Of a DNA stretch of 64,000 nt, positions 11,107-22,747 are shown piece after piece. Under the pieces are notes generated by a model. It worked only from the letters and a program-made list of their open reading frames with translations. It was not told the DNA's origin and searched no databases. Origin of the DNA: Thecamonas trahens ATCC 50062 (Eukaryota > Apusozoa > Apusomonadida > Apusomonadidae); contig NW_013657673.1 of the NCBI RefSeq assembly GCF_000142905.1, positions 458,630 to 522,629 on the forward strand, in the 5' to 3' direction. Position 1 is the stretch's first letter. Every line of letters starts with the position of its first letter. The position numbers and the translations under genes were made by a program.

Positions 11107-12832
11107 TCACGGGTTTGGAATGGCGGGAGTGGAGGCAGGAGCGAGGGCGTCCGAGGTGGGTGGCGGGGCGCTCGGAGTGTGGTGATGGCCGTCGCGATGG
11201 TGGTGGTGGTGGTGGTGGTGGTGGTGTTGCGGGGTTGCGACGTCATTGTCGAGATCGTCAAAGTAGTCGATGCCCGAGGAGGACGAGTAGGTGTAGGCCG
11301 AAAACGACGAGTCGAGCGAGGAGGAGTGGCCGCGGGCCGAATCCGAGGCCGGCATGGTGATGTCGACCTGGGAAATCTGGATGGAAGTGACACGACGGCC
11401 GGCTGTGTCGACCGGGTTCCGGGCGGCTGTGGAATCGGGGGAGGCCGTGGTCGCAAAGGCCTGGACGTCGGCCGAGGGGGAGTAGAGTGGGTTGGCGAGC
11501 GTCGGCGGGGCTTGGTGCCTGCGGACAGGCGGGCCAGAGCGACGCGAGGCGGTTCGCATGTGCTGGTCGCGGATGTGCTCGTGGATGGCCTTGAAGAGGG
11601 CGGTGGAGATAAAGAGACCCTGCGGAGTGTGGAAGACATAGGTCTCGTCGGAGACGGCCGGCTCTGGCTCGTCAGGCTCGGCGGTGTCGTAGGCAGGAGC
11701 GGTGGCGGCGGCGGCGGCGGCGAGGCCGTTGGGGCAGCGGCGACGGACGATGGCTGGCGCGGGATGAGGCGGGCATTGCCGAGGATGGCATGAGAGCCGG
11801 AGCGGAGGAGGCGGGCCTCCTCCGCCTTGAGGATAGTGACAAGCCACTTTGTGTGCGAGTGCTCTCCGCCCCAGTGGCGGAGCTCCTTAAAGTGGTACTT
11901 TGCGATGCGGGTGCGCGAGGTGTGGTCGACAAAGTATATGCGGGACGGCGAGATGCAGATCATAATGCGGTGCGGAAGGAGGCCGTGGAGCGAGGTCTCG
12001 ACCTTTGAGGGCATAAAGTACATGGCGCCGTAGTACTCGGAGCGGCGGATGGTGGTGAGGAAGGCGAGGGTGGCGAGGCCTGTGGAGCGCGGCGGCTCGA
12101 GCTGGAGCTGGGCGAGGATGAGGCGCTCCCACTCGTCAGCGGAGCGGCGGGTGAGCGGGGTGTCTGCGGCGCCTGGCTTGCTCTTAGGGCTACGAGCAGC
12201 GCCGGCATGCGGGATGTTGAGGACCGTGGCCGCGGCCGAGGCCGAGGTCTCGACGGCGTCAACAACAAGAAAGGCCGGGACGTAGTCGGTGAGGATATGG
12301 GTGCGGTTGAGGAAGCCGATGCGGTGGACATGCGGGTCGAACGAGCCAAAGGCGGCTTGGAGAGCGAGGGCCGAAAGGCGGATGGCCTCTTCGTCAGAGC
12401 GGATCGGCATGTAGTGGAGATAGGCGTGGCGGGCCTCGTAAAGAAGAGGCGGAGAGCAACAGGGTCGTCAAGCTCTTTCTCGGCCCAGCGTGAGAAGGAC
12501 CAACGGCGGAAGACAAGGCGCGAGTGCTTGATGGCGTGTTTGTGCTTGGCGGCGAGCATGTGCGACTCGTACTTGTCGAAGCGCTGGACGGTGTGCAAGA
12601 CAAGCGAGGCCTCGTGCTTCTTGGCCGACTCTAGATGCTCACCCTGCTGGGTGATGTGCGAGCGGGGCTTGCGGTCGTAGCCACCGATGGAGGGGAAGAT
12701 GTCAAAGAGGCGGGCACCAGCCCGAGTGAGGCCCAGCTTGTCCGCCATGGCCCCGGTCAGCTGTTCAAAGGTAGTCGTCGGAGTCAGAGGCAGCACTCTG
12801 TACGATCCGTCCATCAGATACACCTCGACCGT
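11107..12832 (-). CDS. FERM-domain protein (5' exon not resolved)
   Basis: A FERM protein, a class linking membranes to cytoskeleton or signalling. The exon starts at 12832 after a clear 3' splice site (CTAACC-TATCTTCTTCGCAG). Its first residues, TVEVYLMDGSYRVLPLTP, are the ubiquitin-like F1 lobe. F2 follows: DDPVALRLFF then YEARHAYLHYMPIRSDEEA and LALQAAFGSFDPHVHRIGFL. F3 has YYGAMYFMPSKVETSLHG and IMICISPSRIYFVDHTSRT, a PH/PTB-like lobe. The tail is Pro/Ser-rich with a run of ten His encoded by 11205-11230. Two one-base deficits break the frame: A3 at 12440-12442 and a GCC/CGG-repeat stretch near 11710-11760. With both corrected the exon encodes about 575 residues. The first exon may be the short ATGAGGAGGAGGAG at 13434-13421 followed by GTAAAG, but its phase does not fit unless a base is missing. 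It converges on the previous gene, 20 bp apart. Confidence 0.77.
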
Positions 12833-14486
12833 CTGCGAAGAAGATAGGTTAGTTACAAGGAAGAGAGGGGCGGAACAAGGGGGGGGGGGGGGGGGGGGTG
12901 CTCCGTCCGGTGTAGTGGGATGATGTTGATGTAAAGGTACAGATCGAGTGCTGCTACTACTGTTGTGTGGTCGTGGTGCCAGTCCTGGTGCCAGTCCTGG
13001 TGCCAGTCCTGGTGCTGGCTCATGACCTGGTTCTGCTGCACATCGTCTGCTCATGTATCTGATCATTTCCTCTTCACCACTCCCCACCACCTTCCCCATC
13101 TTTGTTATCATGGTCTTTGTCTGCCCCCCGTCCACCCCGGTCGCCCCCCCCCCCCCCCCGCCCTCCCGCTCTCCCCCCTAGCCCACTCTGCCCTGCCCCT
13201 GCCCCTGCCCCCTGCCCCTCCCCCTCCGCAACCCCCTTGCCCTCCGCGTGCTCTCCCTCGTCTTCCTCGCCCTGCTCACGTACTCGGTGCGACATGGTGG
13301 GCAAGTACAGGTCCCAGACACACACACACGCTCCTGCAGTGGGGTACGTGGAGTGCGGTGCGGTGCGGTTGAGTGGCCGCTGCGAGTCCCCCCCCCCCCC
13401 CCCCCCCCCTCTACCTTTACCTCCTCCTCCTCATCTGGACGGGTTTTGAGATGGGAGGGAAGGATAGGGATGGGTGGGTGGAGATACGATCCCCATATCG
13501 ATGAGCAGGGTATGGAGAGAGGCAGATGCAAGGGGGGGAGGGGGGATGGCTTGGATTGTGGGCGAGGTCCAGCTCAAGGTGGTTTTGGATATGAGCAGCC
13601 ACGGGTCTGTAGTGTGTGGGGATGAGAATGAAGGTGAGGTGAGAGAGACTGATCAGAGTATATTGGGCGGTAGTTGTTTGTGTTAACAACACGTTGTAAC
13701 AACTGACATGGTCGTACGGGGGCTGCAACACACGCATGCGGTGTTTGACTCTATGGACCGATCTCGGCATGAGACAGGATCTGTCGATCTTTCGCTTTGC
13801 TTGTACTCCTGCACGCGATACACACACATGCACACACTTACACATCGCGCAGGCATGCTCCCCTGTAGCCACACCCACACAATCTCTACAATCTACACAA
13901 TGGTGGACAACATACAGGCCAGCTTTGTTCTGTCATTCCAGAGATGACCCGTCTACAATCTGCTTCAAGATGTAGCGCGGGTCAGAATCGCTGACCACCT
14001 CGCGCGAGGACTGTGAGCAGCCTTCTCAAGTGCACATTGCTGATGCAGGTTGAACTATGGTGGATTGCAAAGGTACCTCACGTGATTGCGTGCTGTCATT
14101 ATTGTGCCTCCGCGGTATCTCCTGAGTACATTGCCGATTACAAGGACGTTGTTATGAGCGGTGGTTTCATCTTCCGGGACCGGGATAGGAGCCGGGAGTG
14201 CCAGACGACGCCTCACATTTTCCCGAGTCTACGAGAAAGTAGGCATCAGAGGATGATCTACTTGGGGCAATGGGCAAGACTGCAGGCCGTTGGCTTGTGC
14301 TTACATCGTATGCCGTGTGCGTGTTGCAGGTGGTCAGGCTATTGCCACAAGAAATGCCATTTTTTTTTCCCCGGCGGCACGGCACGTAGCGCCACCACCG
14401 ATGCAAGCAGACGAACTGGTGAGCCCTCGTCCTCGAGCCAAGTTGAGAGCCACCAGGCCACCACTCGGCTCGTCGACCTCTTTGCC
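12833..14486. other. Intron and intergenic low-complexity region
   Basis: About 1.65 kb with no supported gene. The left part (12833 to about 13420) is probably the first intron of the FERM gene on the - strand; it holds G/C-runs at 12880-12898, 13147-13160 and 13390-13409 and three copies of a CTGGTGCCAGTC-like unit at about 12977-13018. The right part, 13435-14486, is less GC-rich, has a CA-rich stretch near 13820-13850 and only short frames without protein character. It likely contains the promoter and 5' UTR of the BAR/RhoGAP gene. Confidence 0.4.
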
Positions 14487-14796
14487 ATGATTCGGTCCAT
14501 CAAGCGCAAGACCATCCGTCAGCTCGGGGGCTCACACCATGCCCTTCAAATTGCTATCCAGGAGGAGCGGGTATGTTGTGGGGGGAAAGGGGTGCCGGGA
14601 GGGGGGGAAGGGGGGGGGGGGAGGGGAGGGTGCGCCAGGTGGGAGTGCGGCGTTTTTCTTGGCGCTGGAGTTTTGGCTGGAAGGGGGGGGAGGGAGGGGG
14701 GAAAGAGGAAGGGGAAGGGACTTATGAATAGGTGTGTATGTATGTCTGTGTGTGTATTTGCGTGTGTATGTGTGTGTGTGTATGTATGTATGTGTG

Positions 14797-14828
<32 letters not shown>

Positions 14829-17531
14829 CTTGGGGGTGTGCGTGTGCGGGTCATGCATGGGGACAGAACACGGCAAAGGCTGAGGAGAAGCTGATCAAGC
14901 AGTGGGGTGCGATGAACAAGTATGTGTGGACTTGGGCAGAGACGCAGACGCCCGAGCTGGAGGATATCATGCGGCGGGTGATCGAGCTGGAAGATGCGGT
15001 GGTGGACAAGCTGGAGAATATGAAGAAGCGGAGGGAGGGTCTGACTCAGATGCTGCTTGACATCCTGGAGCAGGAGAAGGTGTACGATGACGTGTGCAAG
15101 GAGCACCAGAGCGCGATCTCGACGACGGAGAAGGCGCGCAAGAAGCTGACCAAGGCGCAGAAGAAGGGCGTGGCTGTGCCTGAGGCGCAGGACGAGGTGC
15201 GGACTGCTGAGGCTGCGCAGTCGCGGGCCAGCAAGGACGAGGACGACAAGCAGGTCGAGGTCAAGAAGTTCAAGAACGCCCGCCTCAAGACTGGGTACGC
15301 GGTGTACTGCAAGCAGATGGCCAAGCTCATGCACGAGGCTGCGCAGCTGTTTGAGGACCAGCGCGAGATCATCGCCACCATCCCGGACGTGCAAGGCTGC
15401 AAGAACGGCGAGTGGATTCTCGGCGACCCGGTCCCGTCGTTTGTCTTTGGCAAGTCGCTGGCCTCGATCTACGACCGCGAGCACTGCGAGATCCCGTACG
15501 TCCTTCGCTCGATTGTCTCGTACCTCGACGCCAAGGAGGCCCATCTAATGGAGGGCATCTTCCGGCTGTCGGGTGCCACCTCGGAGGTCGACAAGCTCCA
15601 CGAGCTCTTTGACCGCGGTGAGGAGTTTGAGCTTGCCGACGAGTGCACGGACGAGTACGCCGCTGCCGCCCTAATCAAGGCATGGCTCCGCGAGCTCCCC
15701 GAGTCTCTTATCCCGTCGTCGGCCTACCCTTCGTTCATGGCTGCCCTCGAGAAGACGACTGAGGATGAGAGTGTTGAGGTTCTCCGAGCCTGCGTTGCTG
15801 ATCTCGCACCACAGCGCCGCGCCGTTCTTGCCTTTCTCCTCAGGTACTTTCACCGCGTCGCCAAGTCGTTCAAGAGCAACAAGATGTCGGCCAACAACCT
15901 CGCCATTGTCCTTGGCCCCAACATCCTGCGCCTCCCCGACCTCTCGCCATACGAGGAGATGGTCGCAGGGCAGAATGTCAACGATGTCACTGCTCTCCTC
16001 ATCAAGCGTGCCGATGTGATTCTTGGGGAGGACCTCGGCGGCGACTCTTCAGCTGGGACCAAGGCCGAGGCCGAGGCAGCTGCAGCAGCGCAGGCCGAGG
16101 CCGAGGCAGCTGCAGCAGCGCAGGCACAGGCTCAGACCGAGGCAGCTGCTGCAGCGCAGGCACAGGCTCAGGCCGAGGCAGCTGCAGCAGCGCAGGCACA
16201 GGCTCAGGCCGAGGCAGCTGCCGCGGCACAGGCACAGGCCGAGGCCGAGGCCGACGGCAGNNNNNNNNNNNNNNNNNNNNNNNNNNNNNNNNNNNNNNNN
16301 NNNNNNNNNNNNNNNNNNNNNNNNNNNNNNNNNNNNNNNNNNNNNNNNNNNNNNNNNNNNTGCAGCAGCGCAGGCTCAGGCCGAGGCAGCTGCCGCGGCG
16401 CAGGCACAGGCTCAGGCTCAGGCCGAGGCAGCTGCCGCGGCGCAGGCACAGGCTCAGGCTCAGGCCGAGGCAGCTGCCGCGGCGCAGCGAAGTGAGGTCA
16501 CCTAGCTCCTAATCAAGGCATGGCTCCGCGAGCTCCCCGAGTCTCTTATCCCGTCGTCGGCCTACCCGTCGTTCATGGCTGCCCTCGAGAAGACGACTGA
16601 GGATGAGAGTGTTGACGTTCTCCGAGCCTGCGTTGCTGATCTCGCACCACAGCGCCGCGCCGTTCTTGCCTTTCTCCTCAGGTACTTTCACCGCGTCGCC
16701 AAGTCGTTCAAGAGCAACAAGATGTCGGCCAACAACCTCGCCATTGTCCTTGGCCCCAACATCCTGCGCCTCCCCGACCTCTCGCCATACGAGGAGATGG
16801 TCGCAGGGCAGAATGTCAACGATGTCACTGCTCTCCTCATCAAGCGTGCCGATGTGATTCTTGGGGAGGACCTCGGCGGCGACTCTTCAGCTGGGACCAA
16901 GGCCGAGGCCGAGGCAGCTGCAGCAGCGCAGGCCGAGGCCGAGGCAGCTGCAGCAGCGCAGGCACAGGCTCAGACCGAGGCAGCTGCTGCAGCGCAGGCA
17001 CAGGCTCAGGCCGAGGCAGCTGCAGCAGCGCAGGCACAGGCTCAGGCCGAGGCAGCTGCCGCGGCACAGGCACAGGCCGAGGCCGAGGCCGAGGCAGCTG
17101 CAGCAGCGCAGGCTCAGGCCGAGGCAGCTGCCGCGGCGCAGGCACAGGCTCAGGCTCAGGCCGAGGCAGCTGCCGCGGCGCAGGCACAGGCTCAGGCTCA
17201 GGCCGAGGCAGCTGCCGCGGCGCAGGCGCAGGCTCAGGCCGAGGCAGCTGCCGCGGCGCAGGCGCAGGCTCAGGCCGAGGCAGCGGCACGGGCACAATCC
17301 GCCGAGGCGGTCCGTGCTCAGGCCGAAGCAGCCTCGGCGGCAGCAGCCTCGGCAGCGGCGGCGGCCCTCGAAATGAGTGACGACGAGCCGCCGGCCAATG
17401 ACGACGCCACCCTTGATGACCTCATGTCCCAACTTGACGATCCCGACGTCGCATCCCCTGCTGCGGCTCCGCCCATAGCCTCGGCTGACATCAATGACGC
17501 ACTTGCAGAGCTGGACAGTCTCGGCTTTTAA
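14487..17531 (+). CDS. BAR-like / RhoGAP protein with Ala-Gln repeat tail (assembly-damaged)
   Basis: Predicted GTPase-activating protein for Rho-family GTPases. Exon 1 (14487-14570) encodes [20 protein letters not shown] and eight more residues. After the intron, exon 2 starts at 14867 ([16 protein letters not shown]). Residues ~1-190 are a charged helical region like a BAR or F-BAR membrane-bending domain. The RhoGAP domain (~205-400) has the arginine finger in GIFRLSG (R261) and the conserved [18 protein letters not shown] long [12 protein letters not shown] repeat follows, then an acidic tail ending [10 protein letters not shown]. The assembled sequence cannot be translated straight through because of a 100-N gap and a duplicated segment. 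Skipping 15671-16508 gives one intact frame of 636 residues. Architecture recalls RICH/ARHGAP17 or SH3BP1 proteins, but orthology is not claimed. Confidence 0.82.
14571..14866 (+). other. Intron of the BAR/RhoGAP gene
   Basis: A 296-nt intron with GTATGT donor and GGGGACAG acceptor; removal joins phase-0 codons. It contains G-runs (14600-14630) and a long TG/TATG microsatellite (about 14730-14830). Confidence 0.8.
15671..16488 (+). repeat. False or recent duplication of the RhoGAP 3' half (partner 16509-17226)
   Basis: From CTAATCAAGG at 15671 the sequence repeats from 16509 with only a few differences (for example GAGGTT versus GACGTT near 15776/16614). Sequence before the N gap ends where 17098 would be, and sequence after it starts at the equivalent of 17099. 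The two flanks add to 718 bases, the same as 16509-17226, so the 100-N gap appears to hide nothing. Only about 20 bases (16489-16508) are unique to the junction. This looks like two overlapping contigs or haplotypes placed side by side. Confidence 0.8.
16261..16360. other. Assembly gap (100 N)
   Basis: Exactly 100 N, a conventional size for a gap of unknown length. It lies inside the Ala-Gln repeat of the duplicated segment; comparison with the second copy suggests a true length near zero. Confidence 0.95.
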
Positions 17532-17688
17532 ACTTATGGCCTTCCTTCTGCACGCCATCCGCGCCGTGGGCTTCCCGCCTCCATCCCATCGCGCCTGCCG
17601 ATCGATCACAACCGGATCGTGATCACCCGGCTTTGGGAGAGCAAGCCAGCCCCTTCTTGGCGCCAAGCTCACACTCGACGCGAGCGGC

Positions 17689-20600
17689 ATGCTGTCGTCG
17701 ACAGCTTCACCAAGCCCAACGCCTGAGGGCTCTATCCAGACGGAGAGCTCGTCTGTGTCGTATGACGCCGTCTCTATGAACTTCTCGTCCTTTGACGAGG
17801 TCGTCGACGCCGAGCCGGTCTTGGCGCCAACTTCTGCTGCTGGCCAGGCGGCGACTTCCGCCGAGTCAGGCACCGCCATGCTGGGTTACCAGATGGCGAC
17901 CGAGTCCCCGCCAGCAACTCCAGATGCCTCGGACGTCTCGACTGCGTCGTCGTCGGCTACGCCCTCGCTTTCACTCTCGCTCTCGCTCTCACCGCTCGAC
18001 TCGCCCGCACCGCTCGACCCGCAACGCCCGCCTGCCCGCTCCGCCGCTCCGCCATCGGTCCCGCAGCCGTTCCGCTTTGGCGAGACAAACAGGAGTTCAG
18101 GCGAGCCGAGACAGATCGATGATGCCCGCCGTGGCCTCGATGCCGAGAATGCGTACACCAAGTTCAAGAAGACTGAAGCCATCGCTGCCGGCGGACTGCG
18201 CCCGCGCGCTGCCGCGGCGCCTCGGGCTCCGCTCAGAACTCTCTCGGCCAACGCCTTTCGCAGCAAGCTGCACGACACCCTCGTCGCTTCGCGCATCATC
18301 CCGACCATGCAAGCCCAGTTGCGGACACAGATCCTCGAGTCGCTCCGCGGCATTTCTGGAAAGGGTCTGGTGCCCAAGTCGAGCGCGGCCAGCGACACGT
18401 CGGCCTCGCTCACCGACCTCGCCATCAACAGACTCATCGCGCAGTACTGCGAGGCCGCCGGCTACCACTACGCGCTCTCGGTTTTCATGCCCGAGTCAGG
18501 CACTGCTCTCGAGTCGCCGCTCGACCGCAGTGACGTGCTCAAAGCACTCGGCCTCGCTGCCGACGCCGTTCCCGACGATGGTAGCGCGAGGTCGTGGCTG
18601 GCGCAGATTGTGGCCGCGCTCGCCGCGCACCCCAGGTTCAAGGGCACCCTCGTTGATGCGGGGTCTCAGACGTTGGAGACCGGCATGGCGCCGGGCTCGT
18701 CGCTCGACTCAAAGCTCGCTGCAGTTGACATGGCCATGAACACCAGGCTCGGCGGCGCCGGGAGCACGGCTGGCTCGACGGCGTCGATGGAGGAGCAAAT
18801 GGCGGTGTTTGAGCGTGAGCTTACCTTGCGCATGCAAGATCAGCTGCGCGAGCAGATGGCCCAGTTCAAGTCGGCCGAGCTCTCGTCGATGCGGCTGCAG
18901 GAGGCCGCCAAGCATCGGGCACAGCTTGCGGCTGAAAAGGAGGCGCTCGAGCGCGAGTATGCTGCCCGGGCCGGGCGCTGGACGATCGCGACGCCGAGCT
19001 CAACCGCCGCCTCAAGCGCAAGCACAAGGATTCAGAGTACGTGCTCCAGCAGGAGCGGGCCTCATTGCTGGAGGAGATGGCGGCCGTCAAGGCAGCGGCT
19101 GCAGAGCGCGATGCCGCGCTCGACCTTGCTCGTCGCAAGCTCGAGCTGGAGCGCGAGGAACTCCGTGCTCGCCGGGCAGCCCTCGATGCCGAAGCCAACG
19201 AGCTCGACGAGGCCCGCGCCGCTGCCAAGGCCAAGGCCTGGGACGACTTTGCCCGCTACAAGCAAGAGTACGAGGCACTGCAGCGGGACAAAAACGCCGC
19301 TCTTGCCGCAGACCGTTCGTTCCTTGACGAGGAGCTTGCTGCGCTCGCCGAGCGCAAGGCCAAGCTCGGCTCGCTGCCTGCAGAGGCTTCTGAGCTCCGC
19401 TCTGAGCTCTCTGCCGCCAAGGCTGCTCTCGCAGACGCAACTGCCGAGCTCAACACGCTGCGCGCTGCCAAGGAAGCGGCAACATCGAAGGAGGTCGAGT
19501 GGCTCGCACTCTATACCCAGATCACTGACGAGCTGGCCGAGGCCCAGTCGGTGGCCGCCCAGTCCGAGCAAGAGCTCGCTGCCGCCCGCCTCCGCATCAT
19601 CGAGCTCGAGCACGACGGTGCGAGCAGGGGTGCCGCAGCGCCTAGCGCATCGGTTGCTGCTGCCACCCGGGCGGAGCTCTACCCTGCGCCGGAAATTGAC
19701 TCGGTCTTCTCCGAGTACGCGGCTCGTGACTCGCCGGTCAAGCTGGCTCGACCGCGCGACGCGCGCGAGGCTGCGCGCGAAGCTGGACACGGCAGCGAGT
19801 CTGCGCCGAGTGGGGCGGGCACTAGCGATGTGCTGGCCCGTGCGCAGGCCCAGATTGCGGCGCTCGCCAAGGAGGAGGCCGAGCTCCAGTCCAAGCTCTT
19901 TTCTCAGTCGCGGGTCTTGCGGCATGGCCAGAGCTCGCCGCCGCCGCCTGCCCAGCTGCCGTATGCGCCGGCGCGGTCGACCACTCCGCCACGGGAGCCT
20001 GCGGCTCAGCCACAGTCGCCGGTTGATGTGGAGCGGCATCTGAGCTGCATTCGCGGCGGTGAGCTGCGCCCGCTGGCAGGCAGCGGAGCTCTTCCGCTTG
20101 AAGAGCGCATCCGCCGGCAGATGGGGTCACCGCCACGGAGCGAGGACCGCAACGATCAGGAGGCACGACTGCGCGCCGAGCGCGAGGCCCACGAGGCTGC
20201 GCTCCGCTCGGAGCGTGCCGCCGAAGAGGCGCGGCTGCAAGCGAAGCGTGCGGCGGCCGAGGAGGCGCAACGTGCGGCGCAGACCGAGATTGCGCGAATT
20301 CGGGCTGAGGCTGAGGAGGCCAAGCGGGCTGCGGAGCGTGAGGCCCACGAGGCGAGCACCCAGATTGCTGCCGCGCGTGCGGCAGCTGAAGCCGAGGCCG
20401 GGTCTGTCGCCGCTGCCGAGGCTGCGCGGATCAAGGCCGAGACCGCGGCCTACCGCGAGGCGGCAGCGGCTGAGACTGCAGCCCAAGTTGAGGCGGCACA
20501 GGCAGCACTTGCTGCTGCCGAGGCCAAGGCTGCGGCCCACCGTGAGGCGGCGGTCGTCGAAGCTGATCGGGTCCGTGCCGAGGCGGTAGCTGCTGCCAGC

Positions 20601-21701
20601 GCCGAGGTCGAGCGGATTCGGGCCGAGGCTGAGCAGCAGCGTATCGAAGCGGCTGCAGCACTGGCCGCCGAAACCGAGGCTGCGCGAGAGGCTGCCGCCG
20701 CCGAGATCGAGCGTGTCAAGGCTGAGGCTGCTGCCGAGGCCGAGCGTGTCAAGGCGGAAGCTGCAGCTGCTGCCGCCGAGGCTGAGCGTGTCAAGACCGA
20801 GGCTGCTGCCGAGGCCGAGCGTGCCAAGGCGGAAGCCGCGGCCGCGGCACGGCGCGAGCAGGACCGCCGCGACCAAGAAGAGCTCGAGCGGCAGGAGCGG
20901 GCAGCGGCGCGTGACGCTCGGCTCCGAGAGCAGCAGCGTGAGATGGAGGCCCGGCTGGCGGAGCAGGCTTCGGCGGCTGCGGCGGCAATGCCGACCGAGA
21001 CAGCCACGCCAGCGGGTGTGTCAACTGGACTCCAAACGCAGGCAGTCGGGATGGCCGACGCCGGGACTTCACCGATGGCGATGCGCCAAGACTCACCGCC
21101 TATGGCTTCGTCCGGCTCAACGCTCGAGTCCATCTCGTTTGAGGACACCGACGACGACCTTGACGAGCTCCTGTCGTACGGCGTGGGTGGTGCGGGCAGC
21201 GCCGTTGGCGCGAGCGGCGGTGCGGCTCGCGCGCCGCCGGTATTCGAATCGCAATTCCGTCCGCCTCGTCTCCCGCAGTTTGATGCTGAGCAGGAGGCGC
21301 GGTTGGCGCGCGAGCTGCAAGAGCGCGAGGCTCGGATCGAGAGCGAAAAGTCGCTCCGTGCAACTGGTGCTCGCCAGGCACCGGCCGACGATCCGGTTGA
21401 GACGCAGGTGCGGATCGAGACCGAACGGGCGGAGCGGCTTGCGCGCGAAGACGCGGCGGCAGCTGCGGACCTCGCGTCGCAGCTTGACGATGAGCAGGCC
21501 AAGTTTTTCGCCATGGCCAAGGCCAAGCGCGAGCGCGAGCGGGCGGCGTCGGAGGCGGCGGCGACAGAGCCCGGCCGGCACGGCTCGTCGTCGACGTCGG
21601 CGTCGTCAGTGGACGAGCTTCTGCTCGATGACTCGGACCTTGATGCGCCCGCCGGTGGGTATGGCGGACTGGGCGACGACGATGACGACGAACTGTGGTG
21701 A
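17689..21701 (+). CDS. OFD1: OFD1 homologue: LisH-containing centriole/basal body coiled-coil protein
   Basis: OFD1 controls centriole length and distal-appendage assembly and is needed for cilia. Residues ~187-275 match its N-terminus: FRSKLHDTLVASRIIPTMQA, then the LisH motif with YCEAAGYHYALSVFMPESG (human OFD1 has a near-identical YSLSVFFPESG). The rest, from ~360 on, is long coiled coil rich in Ala/Glu/Arg (LARRKLELEREELRARRAAL), with heptads of the form AAEAERVKAEAAA near 20700-20850, ending in an acidic tail. The frame breaks once at the GGG 18973-18975: one missing G joins EREYAARAG to ALDDRDAELNRRLKRK. Corrected length is about 1337 residues. The start ATG 17689 lies upstream of a low-complexity Ser/Pro leader and could be later. 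It converges on the next gene, 39 bp away. Confidence 0.83.
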
Positions 21702-21740
21702 GCGGTAAAAAACAGAGAGTGAGAGCAGAGGAGACGGCAT

Positions 21741-22277
21741 TTACTTGCTTGTGATGATGTCCTTAGCGAGTGCCGAGACGGCCTTGCCATCGGTCACGCC
21801 CGAGTCGATGAGCGAGCGGAGGCGCGACATGACGGCGCCCATGTCCTTCATCGACGACGCACCCGAGTCAGCAACAGCCTCGGTGACGGCAGCATGGAGG
21901 GCATCGGCGTCCATCTGGGCAGGCAGGTACGAGGTGATGATGTTCTTCTCCTCCAGCTCTTTGGCGGCCTGCTCGGGGCGGCCTGCGCCGTCAAAGGCAG
22001 CCGCAGCCTCATCGCGCTGCGCGGCGAGCTTGCGAAGGACGGAGATGACCTCGGCATCCGAGTAGCTCTCGCCGCGAACCTTCTCGCCTGATGTGATCTC
22101 TGCCCGGATCAGACGCAGCGTGTCCAGCTTGACCGCGTCCTTGGCCTTCATGGCCACCTTCATGTCCGCCATCAGGTCGGCCTTGAGCGGCGCCGCCGCT
22201 GCCCATCCACCAGCAAACCCACGCGCGACTGCGCCCACCACCGCATGCATTTCTCCTCCCATGGTCATCCGCAGCAT
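21741..22277 (-). CDS. YqeY/GatB-domain protein, probably mitochondrial (Aim41-like)
   Basis: A 178-residue protein of the YqeY family, related to the tail domain of the GatB amidotransferase subunit and, in yeast, to mitochondrial Aim41; its biochemical role is poorly known. The body has LKADLMADMKVAMKAKDAVK, LDTLRLIRAEI, a central EEKNIITSYLPAQMD and the C-terminal VMSRLRSLIDSGVTDGKAVS, all in family order. The first ~35 residues (MLRMTMGGEM...ARGFAGGW) are basic, small and free of acidic clusters, consistent with a mitochondrial presequence. ATG at 22277 is the first in frame; upstream there is only TTG. Length is typical plus the presequence. Confidence 0.85.
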   Translation of the reverse strand: MLRMTMGGEMHAVVGAVARGFAGGWAAAAPLKADLMADMKVAMKAKDAVKLDTLRLIRAEITSGEKVRGESYSDAEVISVLRKLAAQRDEAAAAFDGAGRPEQAAKELEEKNIITSYLPAQMDADALHAAVTEAVADSGASSMKDMGAVMSRLRSLIDSGVTDGKAVSALAKDIITSK

Positions 22278-22747
22278 CGTCCCCTGTTTGCCCGTCAAGT
22301 GTGCCCACCCCAGCTCGGACTGCCCTGCTGCTGCCGCTGGCCGTGGGATGCCGCGTCGGGGCAGCTGCAGACGACGCCCATGGCCATCCTGCCGCCATCT
22401 ACCGCCCCCCCCCCCCCCCCTCCCCTCCTCCTCCCCTTCTCACTTCTTTTCTTCTCCTATCCGTCCGGCCCATCCGGTTTGCCCGATCCGCCCAATCCCC
22501 TTGATCCCAACCCCCTCGGTGTTGTTGTTGGCCAGCTCGGCTGGCATTGGGTAGGCGACGGGCGGCGGCTGGCGGCTGGTCGGCCGGCGGCTGGCGGCTT
22601 GTCGACTGGCCAACTACGACCCTTTCGGACGGATTTCAGGAAGGTGACATGGAGCAGGAGGAGCAGGAGGAGCAGGAGCAGGAGCAGGAGGAGGAGGGGG
22701 AGTCTGCACAGCTGGGCATTGCTCTGCACGCAAGCGGATAGTCACAG
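22278..22747. other. Intergenic/5' region with C-run and GAG/CAG repeats
   Basis: Holds a C-run at about 22405-22420 and a GGAGCAGGAG-type repeat at 22650-22695, which reads as EQEEQEEQEQ on + but ends in a stop. A possible 3' splice site (GTCACAG, ending 22747) precedes the next coding exon. No upstream exon could be fixed. Confidence 0.35.

Noticed and set aside
12833-14486. Possible tRNA or snRNA in the gene-poor stretch
   Set aside because: No B-box-like GGTTCGA, cloverleaf or Sm-site context was seen by eye; would need tRNAscan/Infernal to settle.
19062-20039. Minus-strand 325-codon frame inside OFD1
   Set aside because: Shadow of the coiled-coil frame; Leu/Arg/Gly composition and no motif.
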